Shown piece after piece: positions 1 through 40,328 of a stretch of DNA of 64,000 bases (positions are counted from its first letter, which is position 1; each line of letters starts with the position of its first letter). The notes under the pieces are model-generated. The model was given only the letters and a program-made list of their open reading frames with translations, did not search any database and had not been told where the DNA came from. Origin of the DNA: Oryzias latipes (taxonomy: Eukaryota > Chordata > Actinopteri > Beloniformes > Adrianichthyidae); the NCBI RefSeq assembly GCF_002234675.1, contig NC_019872.2, positions 13,265,950 to 13,329,949 on the forward strand, read 5' to 3'. The position numbers were made by a program, and so were the translations under genes.

Positions 1-40
1 ATTATGGTCTATGTGAAATGAGCCACTTCCTGTTGGACAG

Positions 41-386
41 ATTGGGCGAGGTGACTCTCAGGGATGTTAAGGCAGCTGTGGATCGAGAAGGAAACTACCG
101 GTATCACTTTAAAGCTCTGGACCCAGAGTTTGGCACAGTAAAAGAGGAGGTAGAGAAGATCCAGCTTCATGCAGTGATGAGTTTTTAAGTTTTTTTTTTT
201 TTTTAAAGATGTGTTTGTTTGCAGGTCTTCAACGATGCAGCACTTGTTCCAGGGTGGGAGGGGAAAATTGTGGCGTGGCTGGAGGAGGAGCGAGGGGAGG
301 ACAGGTAAGCAGGGGGTTCTCTACTTTTCTCCACTGGCTCCTCTGTTGGTTGTCTCATCACTTCTTCTTCTCTCAGGCCTTTATAG
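41..386 (+). CDS. dixdc1: dixdc1 3' end: last three coding exons (DIX domain, partial gene)
   Basis: Three exons, 41-149, 225-304 and 377-386 (stop TAG 384-386), carry the end of a DIX domain. The first begins after an AG at 39-40 and reads [17 protein letters not shown], then [16 protein letters not shown]. The second reads [18 protein letters not shown] and the last adds R-P-L-stop. Phases agree (0, then 2 nt carried over). These strings match the C terminus of DIXDC1 (Ccd1), known as a Wnt-pathway protein that polymerises with Dishevelled and Axin through its DIX domain and binds actin and tubulin. The upstream exons are outside the window. The neighbour dlat lies downstream in the same orientation, as in human 11q23. 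The DIX-family call is very secure; the ortholog call is supported by synteny. Confidence 0.93.
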
Positions 387-660
387 TTTCAGGGAAAAGG
401 ACAAACTCCCATGATTCCTGAGCCAAAGCACATCGGAGCGACCCCAAAATGGGCCTGTGGGCTGCAGATAGTCGCTGTGCTTTTCTACACAAGTGCCTTC
501 ATGACCGGAGCTCTGCCTGTCAATCAAAACCCCAGCAGTGTTCTGAGTTTAATGAATGTTGAACATTGTTTGTAGACATCAGTCTCGCATCCACGATTCT
601 TTTAGGAAAAAGCAGGTCATTTTTATTTTAGTTTTAAAATAAAGTGTTTTTTATTATTCC
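387..660 (+). other. dixdc1 3' UTR with candidate poly(A) signal
   Basis: This follows the dixdc1 stop codon. AATAAA at 638-643 is the first polyadenylation hexamer. Further AATAAA-like hexamers near 1155 and 1240 could give longer transcripts. Which one is used cannot be read from the sequence. Confidence 0.6.
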
Positions 661-2330
661 AGAACAAAAGAAAACAGTGTTTTTTTTAAACAATGTCTGT
701 AATGGAATGTTCTGTTAGAAAACAAGAATCAAATGGTTAACAGTGGTGTTTGTGTCTACACATCTATCTGCAGACCATTAGTTAGTCTGTGAAGGGAAGA
801 GGATCTTTTATTTTGAAATGTTGCACTTTTGTTCTTGTTTTGTTGAACATATATTCAACAAAACTGATTGGACTTTTTATGTAATTTGCTAAAAAAAAAT
901 CTTTTTTATGTTGGAGGTTTCTGTTTCAGAGCAGTTTAAAGTATGTATGTTTGCGTGCGTGTATAATAAAAAACATATGTGGATGGCTGACACGCTGGAT
1001 TTCTTCTGCTCTGCTCAAGTGTCGCCGCTGCAGACCAGTACGTTTTTCAGCAACCAGCTGGCAGCAGTGCCTTTTGCAGGTTTCTGGTTTGTATTTTTAT
1101 TTAAAAACTATCCCTACCTTCTGTTTACGAAAAAAGATTTGTTAGATATTTTCAAATAAATGAGTCCTTTTTGAAAATGTCTGTTTTCCTTATTTTAATG
1201 ATGAGCTTCCATCTACATTTACATGAAGATTTCCGCACAAATAAAATAAACTTAAGGTTTCCCACTTCTGTTTGACCTCCAGTTTAAGGGCACATTCACA
1301 GAAATGGCAAGGTTGTTTTTAAATTGGTTAAATGTTCAAACATAATTAAATATATATCACAGAAATGTGTATCTGTTAAATTTCAGGACTCAAAAAGATT
1401 GTTTAGTTGTAGTTGTTTTTTTATTAAATTTGTAACCAAATAGTGTACAATCGTCAAATCAGGGGCAGAGGAGTCCTCAGCAAAAAGTATTCCAATTGAA
1501 GATTATTTTATTAAATATACTTTGATATCAATACAGCAAATAAACTATAGACCATGAAGATGTAGTGCAGGAAGTGTTCTACCTTCATATTTTTTCAGAT
1601 TCAATTGGAACATTGACAAAAAATAGATATTGTACAAAAAAGTACACCGTCTCACTTTTAATACAGACTATTTGTAGTGCAACTATGTAGACTACTTTTT
1701 GCCAAGGGATGTTGGAGAACAAAGGGTGTTTCAGGTTTTTTTAAAGTCTATATTTTAAATCATAATTTGACGATACTTTACAATTTATTGGTCTTTAATA
1801 TACATATCCCGACAGAAACTTCAAAATCTGTTTTATATTTAGAGGACTTTAAATAATTTTTATTTCTGTCTCCCCCTTGCCATAAAACACTGCCATCTTA
1901 TCAAAAATTTAGTAATTAATTTTTATCTTTAATAGTATCCCCACAAAATAAATATTTTTGAAAAACTATAAAAGTAACATGTTAGACATAAATAGTAGGA
2001 TACATGACTGCACTGTTTTATTTAGCTGTCAATTATATGTTTATTTTGTTGACATTTTCAAAATGTCAAGTTTAATTTTATTTCATTTTTTATTTATTCT
2101 ATGAAGAAGTTTGATTTGTGGGTGTGCGAAGGAATCAAAAAAATATTGCTATACTGCCACTGTGTGGACACTTTTAGGACTGCAGTAAACTAATTTGCAA
2201 TTTGAACATATTTAAACGTTTGGAAAATGTATTATGAATAAAATTATATTTTTTAAAATTTTATTTTTGTTTGTTCTTTCCTTTTTGTTTTTATAACGTT
2301 TGAAACGTTTTTCCTTGGTCGAAATCGAAA
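661..2330. other. AT-rich intergenic spacer between dixdc1 and dlat
   Basis: I see no gene, RNA or clear transposon here. The stretch is strongly AT-rich with T and A runs, and the ORFs in it are short and lack homology that I recognise. The first few hundred bases could be extended dixdc1 3' UTR. Confidence 0.6.
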
Positions 2331-2492
2331 CAAGTAGCGTTTACGACACCTCCAGCGCAGTGACGGCAACCCTTGGAGGAGAGCCGTAAAGTGTCGTGTG
2401 AGGAGGTCATTAGAAAACGGGGAAGGTCTCTTCTCCTTCGTAGTCTCGGGCACTTTTGTTTTGGTTCCGTGTGGCCTCCGCTTCGAGTGGAC
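2331..2492 (+). promoter_or_regulatory. CpG-rich dlat promoter and 5' UTR
   Basis: Base composition changes abruptly from AT-rich to GC/CpG-rich at about 2330, and CpG richness continues through exon 1 to about 2760. This is the usual look of a housekeeping CpG-island promoter. I see no TATA box. The transcription start cannot be placed from sequence alone. Confidence 0.55.
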
Positions 2493-10257
<7,765 letters not shown>

Positions 10258-10905
10258 TGAGCCGGCAGACGCCTTTAGGTCACTCCCAGTTACCCCGAAG
10301 AAGCAGAGGCGGCATCACTCCACCCACCTGTCTGCCCGTCTGCCGTCTCTCCCTTCTTTCTATTTATTGTGGCCCCCCCCTCATGTCAGAATTAGCTTTA
10401 TCTAAAAATGAGGAGCGGCGTTATCTGCTACGACAGATCAAAGTCAAGACAACTTTGTGTGTCTGTGTGTGTTTCTGCACAGCAATCTGTGAAGAGGAGC
10501 TGCAGTTTGTCTTTTAGAAGCACAGATGTGCAGACACACACACACACACACACACAAAGACACACACACAACTATTCAGCTGAAATTCCTGGTTTACAGT
10601 ATTCCATACTGTGTTGTATATTTATGTACATCAGGTGAAAAAAAATCTATGTCCTCTTGAAAATAATTCTCACTGTAGTTCTTTTTCTTTTATTGGTTTC
10701 TGGAATATTCTTAAAGCTGAAACGCACAAAGTGCTGGTTTTTATTTGAATACATTGGTGGGGGATTTTAACCCGGTGCCATCGGTGTGCGAGGCTCAGAA
10801 CTCGCAGAATCTACGAGGGCGGTCCAGAAGAGAAAAGCAGGACTGTTGGTTGGACACCAGTATGTACACCTTACAGACAATAAAAGGAAACTCCCTTAAA
10901 CTTGT
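10258..10905 (+). other. dlat 3' UTR with CA repeat and poly(A) signal
   Basis: It follows the dlat stop. A (CA)n tract occupies about 10534-10571, interrupted near 10557. AATAAA at 10879-10884 is the likely polyadenylation hexamer, about 620 nt after the stop. Confidence 0.7.
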
Positions 10906-11934
10906 CTAGAGATGCTGTTGTTTTTCTTTTTACTTTCTATGGAGCCCTGGACATGACATTAAAAAAATAATGTTGCATTGTTCCCTCAAGTTAAGACATT
11001 TTGACAAAAAATTAGTATTTTGTAGCCACAAATTAGCATTTCTTTGCACACAAAATACTAATCTTCCCCCACAAAATGCTCATTCTGAAGGTAAAATAAA
11101 TACAAATATTTGTGCGCTCAAAGTACTATTTGGTACTAAATGATAATCTCACATTGCAGAATAGCGTTGAGGAGCCTCGCCCAATGACTGAGAAAAGAAA
11201 GCAGCTGGCTTTTTCCAGGAGCTGAAGGTTGAGCGCTACTCCATGCTTCAATGTATCGCCTGAGTTTCCCATCATGCCCTGTTTTTTTTTACAAACTGGA
11301 GTTTGTCTGCTGCAGAGTAAGATTGTGCAATCACACAAAGCTCCTTAAATCTGACAGGTTGTCTTGTATTTTTCCCCTTATGGCACAGCTGCAACAGCAT
11401 TAAAGTTGGGTTTGTTGTCAGCTCTTCAGGCAGAGAAACATTTTATGTAAATCCTCAGACTTTGGATTGTTGAGCCCACAGGTCATGAGAGTAGGATGTT
11501 ATCGTCATCACCCCGTGGTTTTTCTGCCGCCAGTGTCGCACGCTTCTCTTTGAACCTCCCTCCTCTCCAGTGACAGCTGCAGAAAATCCTGGGCTTACTT
11601 TTTTTTTTTTGAACGGTAGCTTTGGGATTCCTTTGGATGATAAGTGGAGCGTTTGGACTAAGAATGTCTCCCTCTGAGTCATCCTTTCTACCATTCGATC
11701 CATCTGTGTGTCTGCCTGATCGTCCTTCTGAGAGTCCAAGTGAAGAAAAAGACAAATGGAAAAAAAAAGACCATTCATGTCAACTTTGCAGATTGTGAGG
11801 TATCCATCCCAGGCAGACAGAGCAGAACAGAGGGGGGAGAACTGAGGGGGAGGAGGGACTGGTGGCATCGCTCAATAGATTCCTCATGCATGCCTGGTTT
11901 TTCTGGCCAGCTTTAGTCAGGCTTCCTGTGGACG
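10906..11934. other. intergenic and 5' flank of the igsf11-like gene
   Basis: I see no coding exon or clear repeat. The short ORFs lack recognisable similarity. The final few hundred bases presumably hold the promoter and 5' UTR of the gene that starts at 11935, but I find no defined core element. Confidence 0.5.
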
Positions 11935-13986
11935 ATGGCTTCCTCTGCAGCATGGATGCTGTGGATTCTGTCTGCAGCTTTCACCTCTCTAGAGAACGGT
12001 AAGTCTAGTCTGGCCGCTGCCTTTTGATATTCTAAGTGATTTAGATGCAGTATTGTGAGAAAAGAGTCAGGTCTTTGGAGAGGATCCCTTTTTTCTATTA
12101 GGAAAGTTGGACTTCAGTGAGAAGTTTCAGAAAACGTTGCTTTTGAGAGCATTTAACCCTTGTGCCATCCTATGACCCCACCCTTACTTTGACGTGTTCT
12201 TCCTACCATGACAAAGGTGGATAAAGGTGGAAAGATTTCATGTAATCCATGGACACCAGAGAAGATCACAAATCATTGAAGAAAAAAGGTTCAGAGCACT
12301 GTCTAGTGGCCTAGTGCCTAGGATAGCACAAGGGTTAAAGAGGCGTCTTCGTGAAGGACGATTGCAGCTTTGACGTTTTGAGCTTCAAAGAGCCTCTGAG
12401 CTGCACAGACATGGTGGTGATGCGTTCAGGAACCAGCTCCTCCCAGAGAACAGGCCTCGTTGTTCCACTCCCTCCAATCGCTCTGCCTCAACCCTCAAAG
12501 ATGTCAAGTGTAATTAACCACTAATACGCTCAGCCCCCACTCGCAGCACAAAGGGCCCGGAGGGTGCAGAGGGGAGGAGGGGCTCCTGATCACTGTGATG
12601 GAGGCGAGTGTTTACAGGAAAGCGAAGCGAAAAGTTTGGATGATCTCTTCTTCTTCGGCGCTTTCAGCCGCACTCCGGGTCTTGGTGAGGGAGTCCAGCC
12701 TGGAGGTGGTGAGAGGCGATCTTGTCATCCTCCCCTGCTCCTTCTTCACCTCCTCCCACCTCTCCAGACTCAACATTATCTGGACCATGGCTCCTCTCTC
12801 CAGCCCAGAGAGTCCCATACAGGTGAGAGCTGCAAAGCTGAGTCAGCGTAACAGAGAGAGCAGGAGAGCTGAACGCTTCATCTTCACAATCGCATCCAGG
12901 TGATCGTGTTTGACCACGGCCAGGTGATCGAGAACCCCTCCCTCATTAGCAGGGTGGCTTTTACAGGTACTAAACTGGGAAGCACCACTTATGCTTTTAT
13001 TTTTGTAACCATAGGATAATCAGATGTAACTACTTCCTACCTGCCGATGACAGGTCTACCCGTGAGTGCCGACATTGTCCTCAATAACACCCAAGTGTCG
13101 GATGCTGGAGTCTACAGATGTATGGTCAACAACCCACCGGAGGCTGCAGATCCTGGCATAGGAGAGCTGGTGCTGAATGTTCTGGGTGAGTATTGGATAA
13201 TTAAAGAGGCTCTGAAAGTAAAAGTTAGAGTAAAAGCAGAGATTCAGCATTCAGCGGTGTTGCAGAGCCACCCTCACTGCCCATCTGCCAGTGGGATGGA
13301 GATCTGCAGCTGGGAGGCAGCGTCAGGCTCTCCTGCTCTGTGGCAGAGGGGGTCCCCGCTCCGGACATCCGCTGGGCCAAGGTGGCCCCCGAGGAAATCC
13401 CACTTCCTGTCAACAGGGAGGGTCAGTGTTCCACAATCTTTAAAACCTGCAGATTTTGACTGACTTGAGTACCTTTTTGTTTTTGGAAGAATGACACAGA
13501 GGTGAAATTATGGAACCTTGGGGAAGCAGAAACCTGAAGTGTGTTTGTTGGACTGACATAGATGTCTCTCTGTGCTTCAGGGGAATTTTCCGGCTCAGTG
13601 CGGATCGTGAACGTGTCCTCTCAGATGTCCGGTTTGTACCGGTGCTCGGCCTCCAACGTCCTGGGAACAGAGAACTGCTATATCAACCTGTCAATCTACA
13701 CCAGTGAGTGTCCATACGGGACGTGTGCCCCCCGCCCCCTCATCGGGGTGTAGTTCATATCAGTCGTGTGGTTGTTCCCGCAGCTCAAGTCGGCCCCTCC
13801 GGCCTTCTGCAGGCCGTCCTGCTGACGCTGGCCATGAGCCTCCTGCTACTGGCCCTGCTGATGCTCATCCTATGGCTTCATCGCACTGGACAGGACGGAA
13901 GGAGGCGAGGAAGGAAAGCTGAAGAGGAGGAGTGTTATAATGAAATACGGTACACCCCCTCATTGATGAAACGCTCCTTTGTCTGA
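11935..13986 (+). CDS. IGSF11-like two-Ig-domain type I membrane adhesion protein
   Basis: Seven exons: 11935-11998, 12668-12822, 12900-12966, 13054-13185, 13266-13421, 13581-13703, 13784-13986. They sum to 900 nt in matching phases (299 aa). A signal peptide (MASSAAWMLWILSAAF) precedes a V-type Ig domain (Cys45 and Cys118, DAGVYRCMVNNPPE) and a C2-type domain (Cys163 and Cys213, SGLYRCSASN). The transmembrane helix spans about 240-264 and the tail is only about 35 residues. The run LNIIWTMAPLSS, the hydrophobic tract after it and the NNTQVSD motif resemble IGSF11 (BT-IgSF) within the CTX/CAR family more than VSIG1 or VSIG2. The EEEECYNEIR tail start also resembles IGSF11, whose mammalian tail is far longer. 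Such proteins mediate homophilic adhesion at the plasma membrane. The family is secure; the exact ortholog is uncertain. Confidence 0.88.
12153..12338. mobile_element. piggyBac-type MITE, copy A (igsf11-like intron 1)
   Basis: The ends are TTAACCCTTGTGCCATCCTA and, inverted, CTAGGATAGCACAAGGGTTA plus A. The flanking TTAA, followed directly by CCC inward, is the target duplication and terminus typical of piggyBac-derived elements. Length is about 186 bp, with no coding capacity. It shares its interior with copies at 14284, 16139 and 62132. Confidence 0.85.
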
Positions 13987-14078
13987 GTTCTCCCTGTGAA
14001 AACAGAAAAACTACAAATTAACCCGAGTTCTTGTGTGTCTGAGGATGTGTCACTGCCTAGCTGTACATCTTATTTTGA

Positions 14079-14084
14079 AATAAA
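14079..14084 (+). promoter_or_regulatory. AATAAA poly(A) signal of the igsf11-like gene
   Basis: A canonical hexamer sits 93 nt after the stop codon at 13984-13986, implying a very short 3' UTR. No other hexamer lies closer. Confidence 0.65.
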
Positions 14085-14283
14085 CAATCAGCGTCTGACT
14101 GTTGAGCTTTATTGCTGTAAAGATCTCAGATGTTTCAACACTTTTTTAGAATTAGCACAAAAAAAACAAAACAATATCATATCTCGCGTCGGTTGGGATC
14201 GTTTCACTTAAAAAATACGTGCAAAGTCGGCAGGAAGCAAAGATGTACTGTGATCCTAGTTGTAGGTGTGAATAGAGCGGAGG

Positions 14284-15611
14284 TTAACCCTTGTGCTATC
14301 TTAGATGACCCCACCCTTGCATTGACGTGTTCTTCCTACCATGACAAAGGTGGATAAAGGTGGAAAGATTTCATGTAATCCATGGACACCATTGAAGATC
14401 ACAAATCATTGTAGAAAAAAGGTTCAGAGCACTGTCTAGTGCAGGGGTCGGGAACCTATGGCTCGCGAGCCATATATGGCTCTTTTGATGGTCACATGTG
14501 GCTCGCAGACAAATGTTTAATTATCCTTTTTTTTTTCATTAGACCAGTCCTTCTCGGGCGCGATGCGATGCCAGAGGCGTGCAGTAGTGGTGGTGCTTGG
14601 AGAGAAAAATCTGCGCCAGCACTCTCAGTTTACTATTATTTATTATTTCACAGAGTTTGTACCATCTGGAAACCTGTGAACTGCCGTGCCTAAAACTGCG
14701 CGCTCCCGTCTCTGAGAAAGAGCGCGCAGTTGCGGAGACGGGATGTGTGAGGAAGAAGGCAGAGGGTGGGGGGGTGGGGGGGGGGACCGGCAGCAGGTGA
14801 ATCGCGCAGGGATTGTAAAAACGTAAAACCTGGTGCCCGTCACTCACTGCAGCGTGTGAGTGTGTGTTTGCTTCCATGTCTTTCTCACATCTAAAGAACA
14901 TTCAGACCTAAGATCCCGTTTAAAGTCTCAACACCTGCATGAAGCAGAAACTCACCACGTATCAACCAGACTAGACTATCAGCAAAACTACTACGAGAAA
15001 TACTCATCATTTATTAGCAACAGCATAACAATGTCATTAAAAAGAATCCACAGACTTATTGTACTTTAAAAGTGTTGAATTACATCAAATGCACACATTC
15101 ACTTGTATATTTAGTTTTAAACATATTGTCGCGGACTGAGTTTAACTTGGCTGTTGGGCCGCGTAAAAAGTTCTGGAGTTCATGGAACGCATCGATCAAG
15201 CAGAGATCTGATTGGCCCTCAGATCTGTCGCTCAGCCTGTTGTTAGGGAGTTTGGACCAATGGGGTTCAGCTATGGGCCGAATAAGGGAAATGGGAGGGC
15301 TGGAGCGGGAGCAGGTGAACATAAAGTTGGGAGAAGCGCTCTCGTCTCGGCGGGAGAGACTTAGGAGTTGCTGAGTTAATTGTATGGCGTTTGTTAGGGG
15401 TCTGCAGTAACCAGAATAAAGAACCTTAAAAGAGGTTAAGTCTCAGTGTGGTAAAGGGACACTACATTAATGTATGGCTCTTTCGAAATTACATTTAAAA
15501 ATATGTGGCGTTTATGGCTCTCTTGGCCAAAAAGGTTCCCGACCCCTGAGCTAGTGGGTCTAGATGACCCAACTCCCAATGTTGAAGTGCCTAGGATAGC
15601 ACAAGGGTTAA
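14284..15611. mobile_element. piggyBac-type MITE, copy B, split by a nested hAT element
   Basis: It begins TTAACCCTTGTGCTATCTTA at 14284 and ends GCACAAGGGTTAA at 15611. Its two halves (14284-14441 and 15549-15611) join into the same about 200-bp consensus seen in the other copies. The hAT element at 14442-15548 landed inside it, so this MITE is the older insertion. Confidence 0.85.
14442..15548 (+). mobile_element. non-autonomous hAT element nested in the piggyBac-type MITE
   Basis: Inverted termini CAGGGGTCGGGAACC and GGTTCCCGACCCCTG bound 1107 bp with no transposase. The flanks GTCTAGTG (left) and AGCTAGTG (right) are an 8-bp duplication with two mismatches. The sub-terminal region reads ATGGCTCGCGAGCCATA. 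The interior includes two CCAAT-type motifs and an AATAAA hexamer near 15416. It is homologous end to end, in inverted orientation, to 27918-29009. Confidence 0.9.
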
Positions 15612-16138
15612 GGTTACTGTAGGTTTAGGCACCAAGTAGGTCAGGTGGAGGTCGGGGCAGGGCTGAAAGGAAATGCTTTTGAGTAAGGAAAGATCTCAGG
15701 AACTGGATATTGATGAGATTTATTTGTGCTACAGAAAAATGTGCTTGCGATTATCGGCTCTGGACCAATGATGCGTTTGAGGGATAAACAGATGAATAAA
15801 CCCTATAGCCTGGACGCTGATGGCTAAGAACTGGACCAAAGCTTTGTTCCTGGTGGAGACCAGGGGGGAGAAGGGCGGGCGAACCGTCCATAACAGAGTG
15901 GTCTGCAACCTCAGGTTCCAGGGCTGCATGATGCCCTTCCATGTTGAAGAAAATAGCTACGGACGGACGGACGGACAGATAGGTAGATAGATAAACAATT
16001 GGGCTCTTTTAGCATTACAGGGCTGCAGAGTGACGTAACAACCCCCTATACCTGGAAGTGAGGAGAATTTTCTCTTATAAAAACTCCACACAGCTGTGGA
16101 CACATGAGAAAAGATATCCACAATAGTACCAGACCATA
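15612..16138. other. intergenic spacer between two MITEs
   Basis: I see nothing that codes. It includes a short GGAC-repeat tract at about 15960-15975. Confidence 0.5.
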
Positions 16139-16350
16139 GTAACCCTTGTGCTATCCTAGGCACTTTACCATTGGGAGTTGGGTCATCTAGACCCACTAGA
16201 CAGTGCGCTAAACATTTTTCTTCAATGATTTGTGATCCTCACTGGTGTCCATGGATTACATGAAATCTTTCCACCTTTATCCACCTTTGTCATGGTAGGG
16301 AGAACACGTCAATGTAAGGGTGGGGTCATCTAAGATAGCACAAGGGTTAA
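16139..16350. mobile_element. piggyBac-type MITE, copy C (opposite orientation)
   Basis: The left end reads GTAACCCTTGTGCTATCC, with the first T of TTAA mutated to G. The right end is CACAAGGGTTAA at 16350. The interior matches copies A, B and D but is reversed. Length is about 212 bp. Confidence 0.85.
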
Positions 16351-16496
16351 AGCTAAATACTAAGGGAAATGTCACTGCAGTAACCGCTATTAGTAACAAT
16401 TCTTTTGTTTCTCTATAAAGATATTTAAGCATCGATCTAAACTGTTACGTTCCTTGTGATTTTTTTTGTCCCAACAGTTTTATATCCACATCTCAG

Positions 16497-17117
16497 TACC
16501 GTATTTTCCGGACTATAAGTCGCACCGGAGTATAAGTCGCACCAACCCAAAAATGCATTATAAAGTAGAAAAAAACACATAAGTCGCACTGGACTATAAA
16601 TCGCATTTTGACGGGAAATTTATTTGACAAAATCTGAGACCAAGAACTAATGACTTGCACAACCTCATATGACACAATCATAGCAGACTGTTTATCTAAT
16701 AATTTCACAGTAATTCTTTCTCTTACTTAATTATTTATTCCTTTCATGAAGCATCATTGGCCAACTAATACTCTGTTTTCATCCTGTATTTGTAGAAACA
16801 GTTTTCACTTTTATTGCATTTCTGAATCTATGAAATCATTGGAAAATAGAATATTATGTTGTTAGCCTTCAAGATCTTATTGTAAAAAAAGGTTTGCTGA
16901 TTCTCTGAGTCACTTAACATACTCTAAACACTTAACATACCTCATACATCAAATTGACCCAGGAACATCATCTCTGTTCCTCACAAATGAACATAACAGG
17001 AGGGTTAACAATGTATTTATTTCAATTTATTTCTAATATAAGTCGCTGCGGAGTATAAGTCGCACCCCTTGCCAAACTATGAAAAAAAGGGCGACTTATA
17101 GTCCGGAAAATACGGTA
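16497..17117. mobile_element. MITE with CCGTATTTTCCGGAC inverted termini and TA flanks
   Basis: The ends are CCGTATTTTCCGGACTATAA and its complement, flanked by TA on both sides. Two sub-terminal copies of the motif AGTCGCACC lie at the left, and their complement GCGACTTATA at the right. Length is about 620 bp with an AT-rich interior and no ORF of note. TA flanks suggest Tc1/mariner-type mobilisation, but the superfamily is not proven. Confidence 0.8.
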
Positions 17118-19195
17118 TTTATGGTTAAAATCTGGACTCTGGAGAGACGTTTGTTTAAATTCGTGTGGCAGAATAATATTTTTCAATGCTGTATTTATAG
17201 GTAAAACAAAATAAACCTCAAGGGAAAGAATCCACTTACAATAAAATGCAAAGACAAAAAACTTTTAATTTAAATAGAAGGGAAAAAAATGAACCACATA
17301 AAAAAACTTTACAGAACATTGAGATAAACTTCTTAAATAAAAGACAACCCCCATCCAAAAAAAGGTGTATGATACAGAATGTGCAAAAAAAAAAAAGGTA
17401 TTCATTCCACTTAACTGCAGGTTTCAGTGTGAAGAACGTTTCTCCTTTCTGATGGGTAAACTCAAAAATCCCTCCCCAAACTGCAGCATCGGATGGGAGG
17501 AAAAATCCCCCAAAGCCCAATAATAAAATAGATTTATATTTTAAATATATATTCATATAGCAAACATGCTGTACATCAGTTCAAAGATTAGAAGTCCCTT
17601 TTTTTCACACCAGCGTCTATCAGCTTGTGCTTCCCTGACTTCCAGCAAAGACGGGGGAAAAAACCAAGATCGCCACTCTGCTGCTAAATGGAGTGAAAAC
17701 CGCTGATCAACAAGTTTGCTTTTCCTGAGTTGTGGGGTTATAAAAATGTTCAGCGAGGGATGTAAATGTTGAGGAAAATCTATTTTTTTGTGCACTTTTT
17801 TGTTTTTAAGCAGGGAGAAGAAAAAAAGCCAAAACTTTGCAATTGTATAACCCGAACAGCTCAAGGAACAATTTTGTTTCAACCTGGAGGAAATGGCATC
17901 TATCATGTGACCTCAAAAAGGAAATTCATTTCAAAACAAAAGACTGTGTCAAAATAAAAGTCCAGCTATTTTTTTAAGGTCCCTAGAAAACTATCTGGCG
18001 ATTAGGATTATGGCACAATGTTGCTCTCCAGACAACAGAGGGACGAAACCTCAACAGCCAGGAGAACAGGAGGCAAACATCTGTTGGGATTGACCGCTTC
18101 TCCTTCTTTTTTTGTTTTTGTTTAAGCTTCACACACACAAAAAAAAAACACTGAAAGTGCTTGCTTTTCACAGTGGTCAGAGTGCAAAAACAAGACGCTT
18201 CAAGTGACGCTTCCAGTTGTACGAGGAGCTTGGGAACAGACAACCGCCATACAAAAGGAGGAAGGAGACTGGTGAAAAGTGGACAGAAAAGGCAGATACT
18301 CTATTCAAAACACAACAGCACACCCCCATATGGACAAACCCTGACACCTGAAAGACAAAACAAATCCAATAAATATTCCACCTTTTGCTCATTTCCAACT
18401 AAAACGCTGGATGTGGGCGTAGACAGCAGTTGTAGTGGGTGTAGTAGTATTGTAGCAGGAGATGCAGAGGCAGTAGTGCGGGAATGGGAATTGGGGGGAG
18501 GGGGGGGGGGCTGAACAGAGAAACGTAACTGCACATCTTCATCTTAGAAGGACTCCAGAGTTTTCAAGTAAACTGAAACAAAAAAAAAGGACATTCTGAT
18601 GACTGGATAAGGCTTCTTTCAAAACACTCCCACTTTAAGAAGTTTGTGATCAACACAACGTTCATTTCGCCGGCCAGAGTTCCCTGTAAACCAGCGGGTC
18701 AAACTCCACCCGCGGGCCTGAATCAGGAGTTTTCCAGCTGGAGGAAAAGGCTGTTCGGAGGAGGAAAAGACAAAAACAGGAAGTAAGGACAAGCCTGGAC
18801 TGCTCTTTAACTTCTTGATGTGCTGGACTTAGATTAGAAGGTTCTAAATGTTCCGCAGAGGCAGAGTGGATCCTCTCTGAATGGGGGGGGGCGGGGGTGC
18901 TGTAGACATCCGCTGCAGAACGGCGTTCTCCGAAAAAAGAAACCGTCCTGATGCTGAAGCTCACTGATGCGTGGACCGCTCATCCTGGTCACCGTCCTAC
19001 AACCGTCCAGCTGTCTGTAGAGAAGAGGAGTGTCTTTGAAGAGGAGCGTTCATGCCGTCAACTTTGCCTGTCAAAGGAAGGACTTTGGGATAATCAGGTT
19101 GGCGAAAAGCGTTGGCGTTCTGTCAGACACTCGTTTTGGGATCAAAGCAGAGAGTTTGATTCCAGTTCCGCGGCGACTCTGGGGGACTCGCAGAC
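17118..19195 (-). other. pcnx3 3' UTR and downstream flank
   Basis: This lies directly downstream of the pcnx3 stop (19196-19198) on the minus strand. It has A/T homopolymer tracts and a G-rich run (about 18493-18511) on the plus strand. No coding exon or clear transposon is visible. The poly(A) site could not be fixed; TTTATT on the plus strand (AATAAA on minus) occurs only inside the MITE near 17010-17030. Confidence 0.55.

Positions 19196-40328
<21,133 letters not shown>

Noticed and set aside
2373-2492. Upstream in-frame ATG of dlat at 2373
   Set aside because: It would put an acidic, cysteine-containing leader before a clear mitochondrial presequence that starts at 2493, so it is treated as 5' UTR.
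18161-18514. 117-codon plus-strand ORF
   Set aside because: It lies antisense to the pcnx3 3' UTR, is low in complexity and ends in a Gly run from a G tract.
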